This document shows, one piece after another, positions 21,439 to 34,448 of a stretch of DNA of 64,000 nt. The notes beneath the pieces were generated by a model. The model searched no databases, had not been told where the DNA came from, and was given only the letters and a program-made list of their open reading frames with translations. The translations under genes were made by a program, and so were the position numbers. The stretch comes from Lepidodermella squamata (taxonomy: Eukaryota; Gastrotricha): contig JBLDXI010000032.1 of assembly GCA_047495785.1 (NCBI GenBank), positions 1,736,001 through 1,800,000 on the forward strand. Direction: 5' to 3'. Position 1 is the stretch's first letter. Every line of letters starts with the position of its first letter.

Positions 21439-24400
21439 ATGAATGGTGAAGATGAGTTTAAGATTCAACTACCCCCGCCTATGCCGTTATTACTATCGAC
21501 AGCAGGCAGTAACGTTGCGAGTAGTGAGTCGAAACCTTTACTAAGCTCGGCCGGCTCTGGAACCTCTTCATCCTCAACGTCACCTACAGGCGCCCGGGCC
21601 TCTTCTTCAGACATCGCCGACGACTCGATTTGTTCGGCCAGCACCTGCAGTAGTAGCAACGGCGGGGCTGGGAAACGAGCCGATTCCGGCGTAAACAGTT
21701 CATCAGACGATTGCGCCGGGGGGAAGCACTGCATCTCAGCCTCTTCGTCAGCGAATCGTTTGATTCAAAGTCCGCCGATCAGCGAGCAATCAACTAAACC
21801 TAGCCAGCAAACTGCTCAGTCGAACCTGCGCCCAGTTTCGCCGGCGTTATCTCACGTTTCATTCGCGAATGAGCCGAAATTTCACATTTTAACCGACATT
21901 AATACGACGCCGATTAATGGCAATAGTAAGGCAGTGAATGGTGATATATCAGAGTCGAGTAGCAGCGTGATGCTGCCGCATTTTTCAGCAACTTTGATGC
22001 CGCATCGTTATTTCAACTCAAACCCGCGCTGCACTCGAGCTTCAACGCCGACGACAGCGAGGAAATTACTCCACCCGTCACTGCTAGTTTCCGCCAGCCA
22101 CCATCAGCTACAACCTATCCACATCGACCCGGCGACGGGTATGGCGATTCGCGTGAATGAATTGCAACACGTTTCGAACACGTTGCCTCGCCATCACGTC
22201 GTGCGAATCGATGAGGCGCGGCGCGAGGTGTCTAGCGATGATGATTCATCGTCGTCGGACGAAGACGACGCGCGCATTTTTTCAGACTCTTACAACCGCC
22301 GCGCTGTTCGCAATAATTTACGCCGATCTGTTCAGCAGCAACAGCAGCAATTACAGGTGATGTACCAGAATCAGCCGCATCATCATCTATCGACGATTCC
22401 TGAACTCGCCGAGTCGTCGATGATGGGGTCGGTTCATGCGGGTGTGGTGGCTTCAAACTTGGCGATTTCATCGCCGAATCGGACGTTATCTCAAGTCTTG
22501 GCCTATGTTTATGCGATTTTATTGTGCTCATTATCGCTCGCCTTCCTGTTGGGGGCAAATACATCGCCGAATTCGCTCAGTCCGACCTCGCTAACTGCAG
22601 GACAGGTAATTTTTTTTAATTTTTAATCGCCCTTAAATTTTTATAGGAACTAGTAACCTATAATTATTTGATGGCTTATTGACGCGGTTACTTGACCCGA
22701 TTTGACACTTGAACATGCTGTAATTACTGTATTAATCCACTTGAACGGCGCGACAATAACAGCCTTAAGGCTGTCGCACAAATGACCACCTCAATGCTCA
22801 ATACTCATTGCTCATTGCTTATTGCCTAGTGCCTATTGCTCACAGTTTTTGGGTCTTCACCACACACTGGTGCTCAATGCTCAAGTCATGAGTATTACCT
22901 ATAACTTAGGTATATAACACAGCTAACCAATGCTCATTGCTCAACTCAAAGTTTGAATCGCTCCAGGAGCGATTCAAAGTTGAGTTGAGCGATGAGCACT
23001 GGCACGCGCGCACGCGATTGGCTAGCGCGCGCGGGAAACCGGTTGTCAAACCGGCTCACCGTTTCAGACGAATATCGCCAATTGGCGAACGATTCAATGA
23101 ATTGATCAAATCAATTGGATAATTTGAAACTTAAATTTTGGGAAATTAATTTCGCGAAATAGAACATTTGCTCAAAAACTGATTTAATTTTTGTGAGCCA
23201 TCTATGATAAAAATTTGTTTAACTGCGCTTAAATAAAATGTTTTTGGTACCACTACGTAGCTCTCCAGTTCATTATTCAGATTTTAATGCCATATCAAAC
23301 GAATCGCGCATCATTAACAAGTTAAGGCGGGGTAAAATAACATCTACGCGCACATTACTCATTTTACTAGGTATTCATTTATGAATGTTTTTTTTACGCG
23401 CTGCTTAAGCAATAGGTATTGCTGAAACCGCCATTGCTCAATGCCCAATGCCTATTGCTCATTGCTCATTGCCTATTGCTCAAGGTACTCATTTGTGCGA
23501 CAGCCTTTAGGGCTTCTTCCTTCTTTTAGTAACGGGCCATTTTTAGGAGGGGCACATCCGTATTATATTATATCATCTGACCTAGTGCGTAGTATAATTA
23601 AACCGGCGACGGGGCGTTAATTGGCGACTATACGTGACGCCAGGCTCTAATTCAATAAGACACAAGCCATATGCTGTGAAAAATGATGTTGTCATTTGTT
23701 TACATATTTATTGTACCCTATTATTACCGCTGCGATATATTGGTGTTTTTAATTTAGGGCTTTTCGCATTTCCTGTTCGCGGGTTCGCTGATTGTTGCCG
23801 CCGTAGCCGCCTATAAGCAGTTCACTTCACCGGTTGTTGTCAAACCGGGTAATAATTCGCATCGCCGGTCTTTGCGGCGGCGTCGACGCGTCATCGCGGC
23901 CAACACCAAGCATCAAGATACTAATAAGCAACAGCTATTCGATCACGTGGCCGAGGAACATGGCCGGCTTACCGAGGCGACGCTGCCTATTGCGTCTGAT
24001 GGCAGCGGTAAAATCACGTCTCATCAAGGCTATCTTCGCAATTTCGAAAAAGCCACTCTTACAGGTAATTTATTTTAATTGAAAAAATCGAAATAACGAT
24101 AGAATGAAAATGAATGGCGACTCAATTTAAAAAATTTGGAAAAATTGAAAATATGTTTTCTTCAGAAGTTTTTGGGATTTTTTTAAATTTTTGAAAAATT
24201 AATGTTCAATTAAAATTTTATTATTATTTTGTAAAGCTGTAAACATATGGTAAAAATTTTTTTTATTTCAGTCATTTGCCTGGCCTCGTTTTTCTACTAT
24301 GGCGGCAGTTTTGCCGAAGCGCTTAACAATGCCGTCGGCTTCTTCACTAGCTCGGCTAGCAGCGAGCCTAGCGTTGAAAATGCCAGCAATGCCTCGATAA

Positions 24401-25756
24401 TGGACAAGCAATTGTGCCCTTTCGATCTTATCACAGCTAAACATCACGCGCTATCTTCGGTTCTCGTGCAATTTTGGCAGTTTTTACTCGCCCCAGCTCT
24501 TGGAATGCTCATTCTAGTTAATGAAGCTAGATTTGCAATGGCATCTTCGAAATCAGCTGTTTTCATGATTGGTCTCGCCCACCTGATTAGCACGCAATTT
24601 CACCTGTTGATAAATGGAAATCGTTTTTTCATTTCTCAAAGTAAGCGAAAATTTTTGAAATTAAATCATAAATTTTAATTTTTAATTTTTAGATTGCACA
24701 AAAATATCAAAACCAAACGATGAGTCGAATGCGTTGAACATTGTGAATCCAACAGTTTTACGCGAAATTTCTGATGACTTGAAACCGCTTGGAAGTTGTC
24801 TCGCAATGGTTTTTGCGATTTTCGCGGGTACCATAATGCTGCGATATTTCGTCGCATCGAGCCGTAAAATTCGCGCAAGATTCGCACAGGGTGACTTGAG
24901 TAATCACCCGGTTGCCATGGTCACAATTGACGCATCAACCGGGCATTATTCCTGGGGCCGGCTGAGCTCGATAACCATCGGCAGTTTGCTGTTAACTGTC
25001 GCCGTTATCTGGAACCTGGCCATTATTGTCGCGTCTTTGAGCGCTAAAATCAATAGGAAACAAAACGTTTTCCTTATCGTGTCCGGTTCGCAAAATATGG
25101 AGACAACTGCGACAAATAATCTAGGTCACTTTTTGTCGCTAGCCGGCGACGGTGTGACTGTCGGAATTCTCGGAATTTCAATCAGCGTTACAGTAATATG
25201 CGCGCTAATTGCGTATTTCCAAACTTCAGACATCCACCTTAATGTCGAAGATGGCAATTTGTTGCCTAATGATTATTCATTGAGTCGCGAATCCGTGCCG
25301 AAATTTTTGACCCGGGCTATGTTGTTGACATGCGGTGCGGTTTTGCTGCTTCATTACCTCGAATTATTAAGCTGGACTTCAGCGCTTGGGGTGAATAGCA
25401 GCATCAGCAGCAAAGCGCCTCAATATTCGATAAATTTATGGCTATGTTATTCTCAAATTGTTCACGCTTTCGTGCAAACCGTCGGCCTGGTTATGGCGCC
25501 GCGGTTGCTGAGCCGGTTTCACGTTAATAATCACCGCAACATAATCGGCTCGTTGTATTTGCTCAACGCTTTTGCGAATGTGGCCCTGTTTCTCACAGCC
25601 ACCCTAAAAACATTTGGTGCAGAATCTTCGTCGTCGTCGTCGTCATTGCTAGTGCCGATTCTAGCTGCTTCATCGCATTTACAGCCGGTTGTTCAGGCGC
25701 TGAATGCGAGTCACTACCTTGTCGCGGCTTTTATCCTGCTTCGGCTAGCTAGTTGA
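21439..25756 (+). CDS. polytopic membrane protein with about 12 TM segments and a long disordered N-terminus
   Basis: Four exons join in frame: 21439-22605, 23758-24064, 24272-24640 and 24693-25756, giving 968 aa. Residues 1-360 or so are Ser/Asn/Gln/His-rich and acidic in places (SSDDDSSSSDEDDA, a poly-Gln run), so probably cytoplasmic and disordered. I count about 12 hydrophobic segments, beginning with LSQVLAYVYAILLCSLSLAF and including FWQFLLAPALGMLILVNEA, SITIGSLLLTVAVIWNLAI and LYLLNAFANVALFLTATL. A basic loop (RRSLRRRRRV) follows the second. The segment count and long N-terminus would fit an otopetrin-like proton channel, but I do not recognise diagnostic motifs, so the family stays open. 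The start ATG lies 19 nt after a strong splice acceptor. Confidence 0.75.
22606..23757. other. 1.15-kb intron containing an inverted-repeat element
   Basis: The first coding intron of the polytopic membrane protein gene is much longer than the usual 50-75 bp because it carries the repeat element described at 22763-23512. The rest is AT-rich and holds nothing recognisable. Confidence 0.7.
22763..23512. mobile_element. MITE-like element with 18-bp inverted ends and internal palindrome
   Basis: AGGCTGTCGCACAAATGA at 22768-22785 recurs exactly inverted at 23489-23506, with partial match outward. Just inside each end lie direct clusters of TTGCTCATTGCCTA-type words in the same orientation. A near-perfect palindrome of two 34-nt arms occupies 22931-22998. 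The element has no coding capacity, consistent with a non-autonomous transposable element. No target duplication was clear to me. Confidence 0.6.
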
Positions 25757-26130
25757 AAAAATTGTTGATTTCGTAGTTTATATTATATAAAAAATGCATA
25801 TTTGTGTAAAAAAACCGATGTGTAATATTCAATGCAAAAAATTGTCACATTAATTATATTATAAATATTATTTGATTATTTATTTAAACGTGTCTTCTCT
25901 CTGATGACTGAATCATCAAAAATTATTGTGTTTCTGCTTTTTTTTTCGAGAAAATCTGTCGACATGAAATAAATCCCGATTTGATCAACGGCTTCACGTG
26001 TTTTTTTTATTTTTGAAACGTAAATATATAATATATTATATTCAAAAAAATTGGAGCGGCCAATTTCTCGATTTTCCACAACATTGAAGCAAAATTAGTT
26101 TAATATTTTTGAAAAGATAGCAGTGCATTT

Positions 26131-29100
26131 TCACTGCATGTAGCGAACGATAGCTCGCGCTCCAACGGAAGCAGCAGCGGCAGTTACCACAACGACGACG
26201 CCTACTGCCGGTTTTACGAACGATGAATAATGTTGATCTTGCTTAGCGGCGGGTTTCGATACATAATCTGGTTTCGCATAATCCTCGCCCGAATTCGAAT
26301 CGCTGTTGATGTTAACCGAAGCTTCGACCTTGACAGAATTAACTTGCTGTTGTTTAAACATTGGAATTTCTTCAACGGCCTTAGTTTCAGGCGTTGTTGA
26401 AGTGGTGGTAGAAGTTGACGTTGAGGTGGATTTTCGCCGAGTTCCGCCCGTCGACGCAGATCGTCCGGTGAGAAATGTCGATCGCTTCGATGTCACCAAG
26501 CTCTGGATAATTTATTTGAAAATTTTTGGAAATTTTAAGCCATGGGGTTTATTCACCTTGCTGACAGACACCGTGATCACTTTGCATTGAGCTTGGCATT
26601 CTTGCTTTGTATTCCAGTGCTGGCTCTGGCGCATTTTAGGGTTTCAAAAATTTTACAAATTAAAAGAAAAGCGACTCACATGCCAAGTTTCGGTGCAAAT
26701 TTTCTTGTTGAAAGAGTCTACGCATAGACAGGTATCACCCTTCCAACATTGCTGCCGTCCATCCTTAATAATTTTCCGTATAAAAAATATTTTAATTTGA
26801 TCGAAAGATCCAACTTACCCCGACTTGAAGCATGCAGTCTAACTCATTTTTAGGTTTCGTCGACTGAAATTTTAATTTCAAATTTTTCAAATTTTTCAAA
26901 TTTTAAAAATTCAAACCATATATTTGCAAGATTTTGATTCGTTAATATCGACGCAAGACGTTTTTGTGGAATATCGGTTGTTGCAAAGGATGTTCTAAAA
27001 AATGGGACAGATTCAAAACTAGCGTGAAAAAAAGGTTATTTATTTACCTTTTCAAGTTGGCAAACTGCTTTCATGCGCTGCCGCCCGATGCGTGTTTGAT
27101 TGCATGGGAACGTGTGCCAGCTGAAGTCTTTCCAATAGGCTACACAGTCGCGAACTCCAGCATCTCCTTCGAGTTGCTTCGCGAAACTTGGCTTCGGGTC
27201 GAATTGCGACACGTTGAAAATTGAACCATCGTTCCATACAAAGCCGCGGCCCTGTTTTGACCTAAATAGCCCAATCCAGGCAAGCTCAACTAAAACGGCA
27301 CAAATAATTCGTAATTATTTAATTGGAATTTAATTTACCGTCAAATGAAACGATAGCAGCGTTATCTTTTGGACTTTTGATGATAGCCAACCGACCGTGA
27401 CGGGCCCCGCACGCCGCCCTAGCACTTCGATAATCTCCCACATTATCGACCACGAAATAACCATTTGTATTGACGATTGGCCTTCTCTAAAATTTGATAA
27501 ATTGGTGTTTTTATCTGAAATAAATCGAGAAATCTCACGTTAGGGAAAACTGTTCGATCAGTGTTCTCCAATGGTAGGTTTGTCGTCGGATGGCTTGGAA
27601 ATTCATTGGGTAAAATTGCATGCGACCACTCGTCTTGCGAATCTTCGTGACCAACAACTGGCTCTTCGGTTGTAGTAGTAGTCGTAGTCGTAGTTGTCTT
27701 CCTCTTCACCTCCATATCCTGGCCATTGATTTCCAGCTTGAAACTAACCGTATTCATCCGCGGATCAATCGGTTCCTCCGGCGGGAATACCGTAATCCCC
27801 GTTGACGCTGTCCGATTCAACGGCCATAACGAGGTCCATTTTTCCGGCGTGTATTGTTGCGTATTCCGCAGAATTTCCGCTGTCAACCGGTCCAATGTCT
27901 CATCGATTGTCTCACGTTGAACCCATCTATCAATCAGCGGCGAAGCAGTTGTGGTTCTAGCTTCGTACGAAATGAATTCCTCCACCCTAGGTGCTGTAGG
28001 CCGGTCTTCAAACGTTGCTCTTTGCGCCTCAGTAGTGGTCGAAGTTGGCCTTGAAGTTGTCGAGGTAGTTGAGGGGGATCTCCTTGTTGTAGTAGTCGAA
28101 GTAGTAGTTGCTGTTGTTGTAGTAGTGGTCGGCATAGTCTTTGTTGAGGTGGAAGTTGTAGTTGTTGTCACTGGATCCGTTGGTTTCGAAGTCGTTAGGG
28201 TCGTCGAAGTTGTTTCGGTATTTATTGAAGTAGTGACACTGGTTGGGATAGAAATCGTAGAATTCAACATTTTCCGCCTCGACTCGCAGTACTGGTCAAG
28301 TTTTTCCAACAAAATCGACTTATTCTTCCCCTCCGGAATCGCGTCCAAATCTTGCAACGACGGCGCTTTCATCGATAAATGGTACTTGCTGATCTGTTCG
28401 CTGATCATTCGTTCGATTTGTTCAAATGTCAACTGCTGATCGGCGTAGTCTTCCTTCGGCGGCGTCTCGTAAGGATCAACCGTGAAAGCCGGGGTTGTTT
28501 TCGGCCGTCTAGTTTTTGTCCGACCCGGCGACGTTGTAGTCGTCGGCTTTCGAACCTTCCGCCGCTTCTTTTTCGTTGTTTTCCCTGATTTTAAGGTGGT
28601 CGTTCGAAGTTTAGACGTTTCCTTTTTTGTAGTAGTAGTAGTCGGTTTCGAAGTTGAACGTGGCTGCGAAGTTGTCGAAGCTGTTGTTGCCTCAGTTTTA
28701 TTCTCAGCTAGAGTTGTCGAGATTATCAAGGTGGTTGTAGACTGAGTGGGCGGTAGGGTTGTAGTTTCCGTCGTAGTCGAAGACGTGGAAGTAGTGGTCG
28801 TTTCAATTTTAGTTGTAGGCACTGCTGTGGTTTCTGTCGATTGAAGAGTTGTTGTGGGCATAGTCGTTGTTGATGTAGAAGTTGTTGTAATTGGTTTCGT
28901 TTCCGTTGATTTCGAGGTCGAAGCCTGAGTTGTTGTTGTTGTTGTTGCTGGTGTTGTTGAAATTTTCACGGTGGTTGGTCCAGTCGTAGTTGAAGTCTTT
29001 GATGTGGTTGTTGAGCTTTTTAAGGTGGTTGTTTCACTAGTTGTTGAACTTCTTAAGGTGGTTGGCGAATTCGTTGTTGGGCTTTCCGTTGTTGTATTCG

Positions 29101-30616
29101 CTTGCATCGTTACAGCATTAGTTTCATTAGAATCGATTGATAAGTTTGTTGTTATGACATGCAATCCTTCGATTTCCATCTCACTGCTGTCGTAGTTAAC
29201 ATCCTCCATCTCGATCGACTCTGAATCGTACCCCACAGGATCGCCTGATCCGATAAGTTCTAACAATGGCAATGAATCATTAGAACTCATTGTCGATGTC
29301 GATGATGTTAAAGTCGTGTTAGCCAAAAAAGCTGTTGTAGGAACGGTTGTAGTCAAAGGGACTGTTGTTGTCGATGATGTTTCTGGAGGAGATGTGGCTG
29401 TAATTGGCGGGGTCGTATTCAATTCCGGACTAGTTTCAGCCACAACTGTAGTATTCGGCAAAATAACTGTCGATGGTAACAAGGTGGTTGTTAATGATTT
29501 CGTGGTTTTAATTGGCACATCTACTGACTTGGTCGTGAAATTTAAGGTTGTAGGGCTCAAATAAATGATCCCCATTGTCCGCAAATCTGCAGGAGTTGTC
29601 TTTCTTGAGATTGTTGTCTCGTTTAAGGTGGTCTCAGTCGCTCTGAGAGTTGTTCCTTCAGTTGAGCTAGCCGTGGTAGACTCTGCAGTCGTGGATGTTG
29701 CCGGCTCTTCAGTGGTCGATTTCGAAGTCGCCGTTGCCTTTGAATATTTCGAACTAAATCGACTAGTTTTAGTCACCTTGGAATGAACTAATTTCGTTAA
29801 CCGGCTTGTTTTGAGTGCCGAGCTGGTTTTAGCTGTAGTAGTACTAATAGAACTGCTAGCTTTACCTAAGGTCGAAGACGGAATCCGACTTTGCTTAGTA
29901 GAATCCGATAAAACCAGACTCTGCTTGGTTGGAACTTGGACGATTTTGAGCAGCTTAGCATCTTTCGTTTTCACAGTGACCCTCTCCCATTCTCTACTAT
30001 CGACATCGTTGCTGCCATCATCGGCCGTAAATTCGTTGTAGTTTACGTGGTATTCCGCGTCGTCCAGCGGCCCGTCAGCCCCGCCGTAAAAATCAGGCGG
30101 TTCCGCAGTATTAGGTTCGGCTGTAACATCCGCCTTATTCCTATTCAACTGCCGCTCCAACTCTTCAACGATTTGCTCGAGCTTCGACGTTGTCAACGTC
30201 TTCATCGTTGTTTGCTCAAGCGTAGCCCGGGAGACGCGTATCGTCGCCGAATCGTCATCATCATCATAAGTTTCAAAGGTTAAATTCGCTCCGAGTAGCC
30301 GTGCTAGCGCCTTGGATTGAGCATCGTTCGGAATTTCGTCCGAACGGAAACGGGATAAAAGTGTTGAAAGCGTGTCGTTGGGATTAGTCGACGATTCCAG
30401 CAAATTTTTCAGCCATTTTACTGTGCGGGCCTTCTCGAGAAGCGACGGCAGTTCTTCTAGCGATTTCCGCGAATTCTCCGCCAATCGCTTGCATAAATCA
30501 AGCTGCTCGGCGGTAATTCGCGGGAAGGCCGATAGCGGGCAGCCGCTAATTAGAGCGATTTGGTGGCTAATTATCAGAATAATCGGTATCGAGGTAAAAC
30601 TTGCGAGTTCAACCAT
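26131..30616 (-). CDS. mucin-like membrane protein with C-type lectin domain
   Basis: Exons 27539-30616, 27339-27486, 27048-27289, 26917-26994, 26819-26863, 26680-26763, 26557-26625 and 26131-26502 join in frame to about 1,371 aa. The order is a signal peptide (IPIILIISHQIALISG), a helical N-terminal region, then about 700 residues dominated by Thr/Ser/Pro with N-glycosylation sites, typical of mucin-type O-glycosylated stalks. A C-type lectin-like domain follows: YRSARAACGARHG, AWIGLF, WNDGS, RDCVAYW, FPC and KAVCQLE, with four Cys. Next come a Cys-rich segment (CWKGDTCLCVDSF) and a C-terminal hydrophobic helix (KPAVGVVVVVTAAAASVG). No EPN/QPD calcium-sugar motif is visible, so ligand specificity is unknown. 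It is probably a type I cell-surface or cuticle/gut-lining glycoprotein. The small exons 26917-26994 and 26819-26863 are less certain. Confidence 0.8.
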
Positions 30617-31305
30617 TATTTGACTGCAGGTGATGCGAGTTCATTATTTTCGCAAATTATTATTATTATTTTCTCGGTCACTTTTTAGGGCGGCTATTGT
30701 TGCAAAATAATTTACTCGCTCAATTCCAGGTTAAGTCAACTCGCGGCGATGTTTGGTTCTGCAGCCACCTTAATAAGCAAACAACTGCGTCCCTAATTGC
30801 TGTTGACGGCTATGCGACAATGAGGTCACAATAATAACAATTGCAAAATTGCGAGCCCAACTCGAAAATAACACGCGAGGTTTTTTTTATTGAACCCGAT
30901 ATTTTACTCGTTGCAAATATTATCATCAATAATCAGAAAAAACGAGCTCGAACTTTTCCATTTTTTTGTTATATACGTGTATAAGAAGCTAACAAAAGAA
31001 GACAAAACACCGGTCGGACAACATGAATTCAACCACCAACACCAGAAAATTGCATAGCACTAAACTACGCAAAATATTAATCAAGTAAATATTATCACAA
31101 AAAACGATAATTCGCCCGAAAAAAATGCAATCAAACCCCATAATGCAAATGATGGAAGCCCCAAAGGTGACGTTTTTTCTTACAAAAAAAAGAAGCCACA
31201 TTGATCGAAAGCGTGTGTACCGAAGATTGGAGAAAAATCAATCATTCAGATGAGCAGGGAGGAAATTATATTTCCACTACTGAAAAATCGGTCAGTCAGT
31301 TTTTT
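30617..31305. other. intergenic region between the mucin-lectin gene and Miro
   Basis: About 0.7 kb holding the mucin-lectin gene's upstream region and the Miro 3' UTR. A 70-codon minus ORF (30989-31201) is Phe/Cys/Ile-rich without conserved features and is taken as non-coding. Confidence 0.45.
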
Positions 31306-34300
31306 TCAAAATCGCATTTTCGAATTGCTGAAACCGCTGCCGTACGGTGACGAGCTGCCGTATGACGACGACGAGCCGCGAATGGCGCGCGGGCTCAGGT
31401 CGAAGGGTGAAGACGGGTTCCGCCAGTTTTGCCACCAGCGGTACGCGCCATATAGCAGACTGCCGGCGACTAGAGCGGCGCCGCCAATGGCGAGAAAACG
31501 GCGGAAAATCGACGCGTCGGCTAACAGCGAGCGGCGCACCTGCTCGACGAGATCACTTTGCCACCACGAAAGACGCCTGAAAATCATGAAATGATTTATA
31601 AAACATATTATTAATTGGGTGCTTTCTAATTTTTCAAAGATTTTCAAATCTTAGAATCTGAAACTTTGGTTATAAGATTTTCGACCGGCTTGGAATTTAG
31701 AATAGAAATGCCTAATAGATCGAGTTCGTTGTTTTCGAAATTTTAGCCGTTGATGGTACAGTTTTTTCGCTAAATTAAGCTACCCTGATCGAAAAATTTG
31801 AGCTCAGTCTAATTCATATTCAGAAATTTGCAAACCTCAGTTTAGTCATTTTTGAAAAAAATCATCAAAAATGCATATCAATAGCGTGATGCCCCAGATA
31901 GAAAAATAAACGAAACGATTTAGGGCATTGATGAAAGATCAATCAGGTAAAAAATTGACCTCCCACAAAAATTTGAATTCTTATAAATTCCTCATAGTTT
32001 TGAGGTGATTAAAAATGTGTTTAAAAAATGCAATTTAAAATTTAAGGTGGACGGTATAAAATGGACTGGGCAAAAATTCTCGGTAAATAAAAATTTCCGA
32101 GCTATTCAACATTGACAATGAGTTCAATTTTCAGTCCTCATAATTTCCATGAAAATTGATAGCAACAAAAACAAGGAAGCAGTTTCAATTGTGCATTATT
32201 TGCTGCGAGTTAATTTGCAATTTAAATTTGCGCGTCCTACCAATAGCCACTGAACCATAAAACAGTGAAGGTGACCGCAAATCCAACTTAGCTATCAATG
32301 GATTAGAGTTTTGATCGAATTGGGTGGAAATATTTCAATCTAAATTTCAAATTTTTTTCCGCAAAGAGCAAATTCATCGATTCAATCAATTCAATCAATA
32401 CTCAGATGATCATATTTATTACATCACTATTTTAATTTTGATTCATCCAGAGTTGAAATTATTTAAATTGATGTTCGGTATTTAAATTAATTTGACTAAT
32501 TTTTGGTATAACTTACGGGTAAGCAGCCATTGTAGCGAGACGGACGTAGATTTCCGAAGAAATATGATCGACGCAATAAAACGGCTGGGGTGGCGGTAGG
32601 CCGTGCCGAGCGCAAAATGCAGCCGGCTGCATGGCGTAGTCCTGCAGGACAGCTTGTTGTTCATTCTTCGTCGAAACAACGAGAACAGGCGTTTGATTCA
32701 ACGCGAAATGTTTAACATAAATCCGCGCAATGTAATCAAACGATTTCGGATCTGTCACGTCGTAAGCCAGGCAAACTACATCGCAACGCCTTAGTTCAGC
32801 CTGCGTTAGCACATCCGTCAGCCCAACGACGTCGATTTCGTGTAAAATCAAATACTTTTTCGACCCGATACCGCCTTTACTACGACCGTGCGGTAGGGTT
32901 ACTGAGTTTATTGTGTAGCCAGATAAATGGGCGGTGTCTAGCGTTCGAACGTAACGCAAACTGCGCCCGAGTAGGCCCTGTAATAGGGTCGATTTGCCGA
33001 CTCCTCTAGCACCAATAACTTGGCACTGGTATACAGACCTGGCCGGAGCGCGTTGAGGCCAAGGCTCCGAGGCAAGAACGCTAATAGCTGAATACTGATT
33101 ATCATGTTCGTAATTATACCCAAGGTAGGCTAAATACTCGAAAAGCATAGGCACATCTGTAGTGGCTAATAAAGTCCATTGAGCTAGGAAACCTTGCAGG
33201 GAAATCCAACCCCTCGCGTCGGTTTCAACCTGGTTCCGCACCTCAGGACCCCAGGGCGAGACGGGGCACAACGAAAATAACGACGCTTGTTCGGAGGGCG
33301 ATAAATGCCGATCACCATCTTGGTCCGCCTTTCGGAAAATCGAGTACAAAAATTGGTAGCCATCGGGCGATAACTCGACGCAATTGCCGTATTTTACGTA
33401 CAACCCAGGTCTGAGGTACTCTTTATTAAAACTAGGCAAATTATCCGAGTAGCCGAAACGGCGTAGCACCGTCCATGTCGTTTCTTGACGGCCTCTTTGC
33501 ACGAATAATTTGTGCAGGAAAATGAACCCGGCCAGTGTTAGACCGTCGTCTTTTACCCCATCGGGTACGTATCGCCGAATAACGGCTTTCACGTCATCGA
33601 GAGATTGCGGCTGTAACGGCGCCGCGAAACATTGACGCTGAAATGTGTTCAACTCGCTGTCATTCAGCTTGCTATCGCCGTCTAAATCGACGATTTTGAA
33701 AATTCGAGTCAGAGCCCGACGGCAGTCGGGTGTTAGCTCTTTCTCGTCTGCGTTGTAAATCGGCGCCGTCGGGTGAATGACGGCTTTTTGGGCGTAGTAA
33801 AACATTTCGCTAATATTTTTCAAATTCTTTGCCGAGCAATGAATGCAACTGTCAATGTCAACGTGAGACTCCATTAGTTTGACAACTTCTTCCTGAGTAA
33901 CAACAACTGGAAGATCGTCTTTATTGCCAGCAAGGATGATGGGCCGATGGCACTCCTCGCCAAGAATGCTTCTGATGAGAGGTATCCAATGACCAGCGAC
34001 GCGCATCCAGGTTTGAGCGTCATTCAAAGCGTAAACAACTACGATAACAGATGCCTTGCGAATTTCGTCTCGCAACTGATCATTAGACTGCTCTCGGCTC
34101 GAGAAGTCAACAATTTGCGTTGGCACACGTTCAGGAGTAACATCTGGAGGAATCGTGATTTCTTCCACTCGAGCAGGGATAGCGCTTTGGTCCAAAAATT
34201 CTTCACTGACCAAAGACATAATTAGAGATGTTTTTCCAACGCCATCTGAACATTTTAACTTAAATTCAAAATAGTTACCAAAATATGGGGAACTTACTGT

Positions 34301-34334
34301 CGCCAAGGAGCAGAATTCGCACGTTCTTCGACAT
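31306..34334 (-). CDS. RHOT1: mitochondrial Rho GTPase Miro
   Basis: Outer-mitochondrial-membrane GTPase that links mitochondria to motor adaptors and senses calcium. Exons 34298-34334, 32517-34245 and 31306-31576 give 678 aa. The 37-nt first exon encodes MSKNVRILLLGD, and the first intron splits the P-loop (GDNGVGKTSL). GTPase 1 also shows GNKDDL and SAKN. Two EF-hands follow (DLDGDSKLNDSE and DQDGDRHLSPSE), then the second GTPase (GARGVGKSTL). A C-terminal helix, FLAIGGAALVAGSLLYGAY, is the membrane anchor. Miro proteins usually end just after the anchor; this one continues for about 40 residues rich in Ser, Gly, Tyr and Pro. The last intron (31577-32516) is unusually long at 940 bp. Confidence 0.95.
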
Positions 34335-34448
34335 CTCAATTAACAACCCTAAGAGAAACAACAACATTGCATAAATGAGGGATGCTTTTAGCTAAAATTT
34401 ATTGGGTCTGTCTTAATCATTCACATAAGAGAATGAAAAGCTTCCTGA

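Noticed and set aside
22790-23490. CRISPR-like array from the TTGCTCATTGCC repeats
   Set aside because: The repeats are short, irregular and without unique spacers, and the context is an animal intron.
27951-29786. Val-rich plus-strand ORFs opposite the mucin gene
   Set aside because: They are reverse-strand readings of Thr/Ser codons (ACC/ACA read as GGT/TGT) and have no start context or domains.
30989-31201. 70-codon hydrophobic minus ORF after Miro
   Set aside because: Composition (Phe, Ile, Cys) is that of AT-rich 3' UTR; no conserved feature or acceptor.
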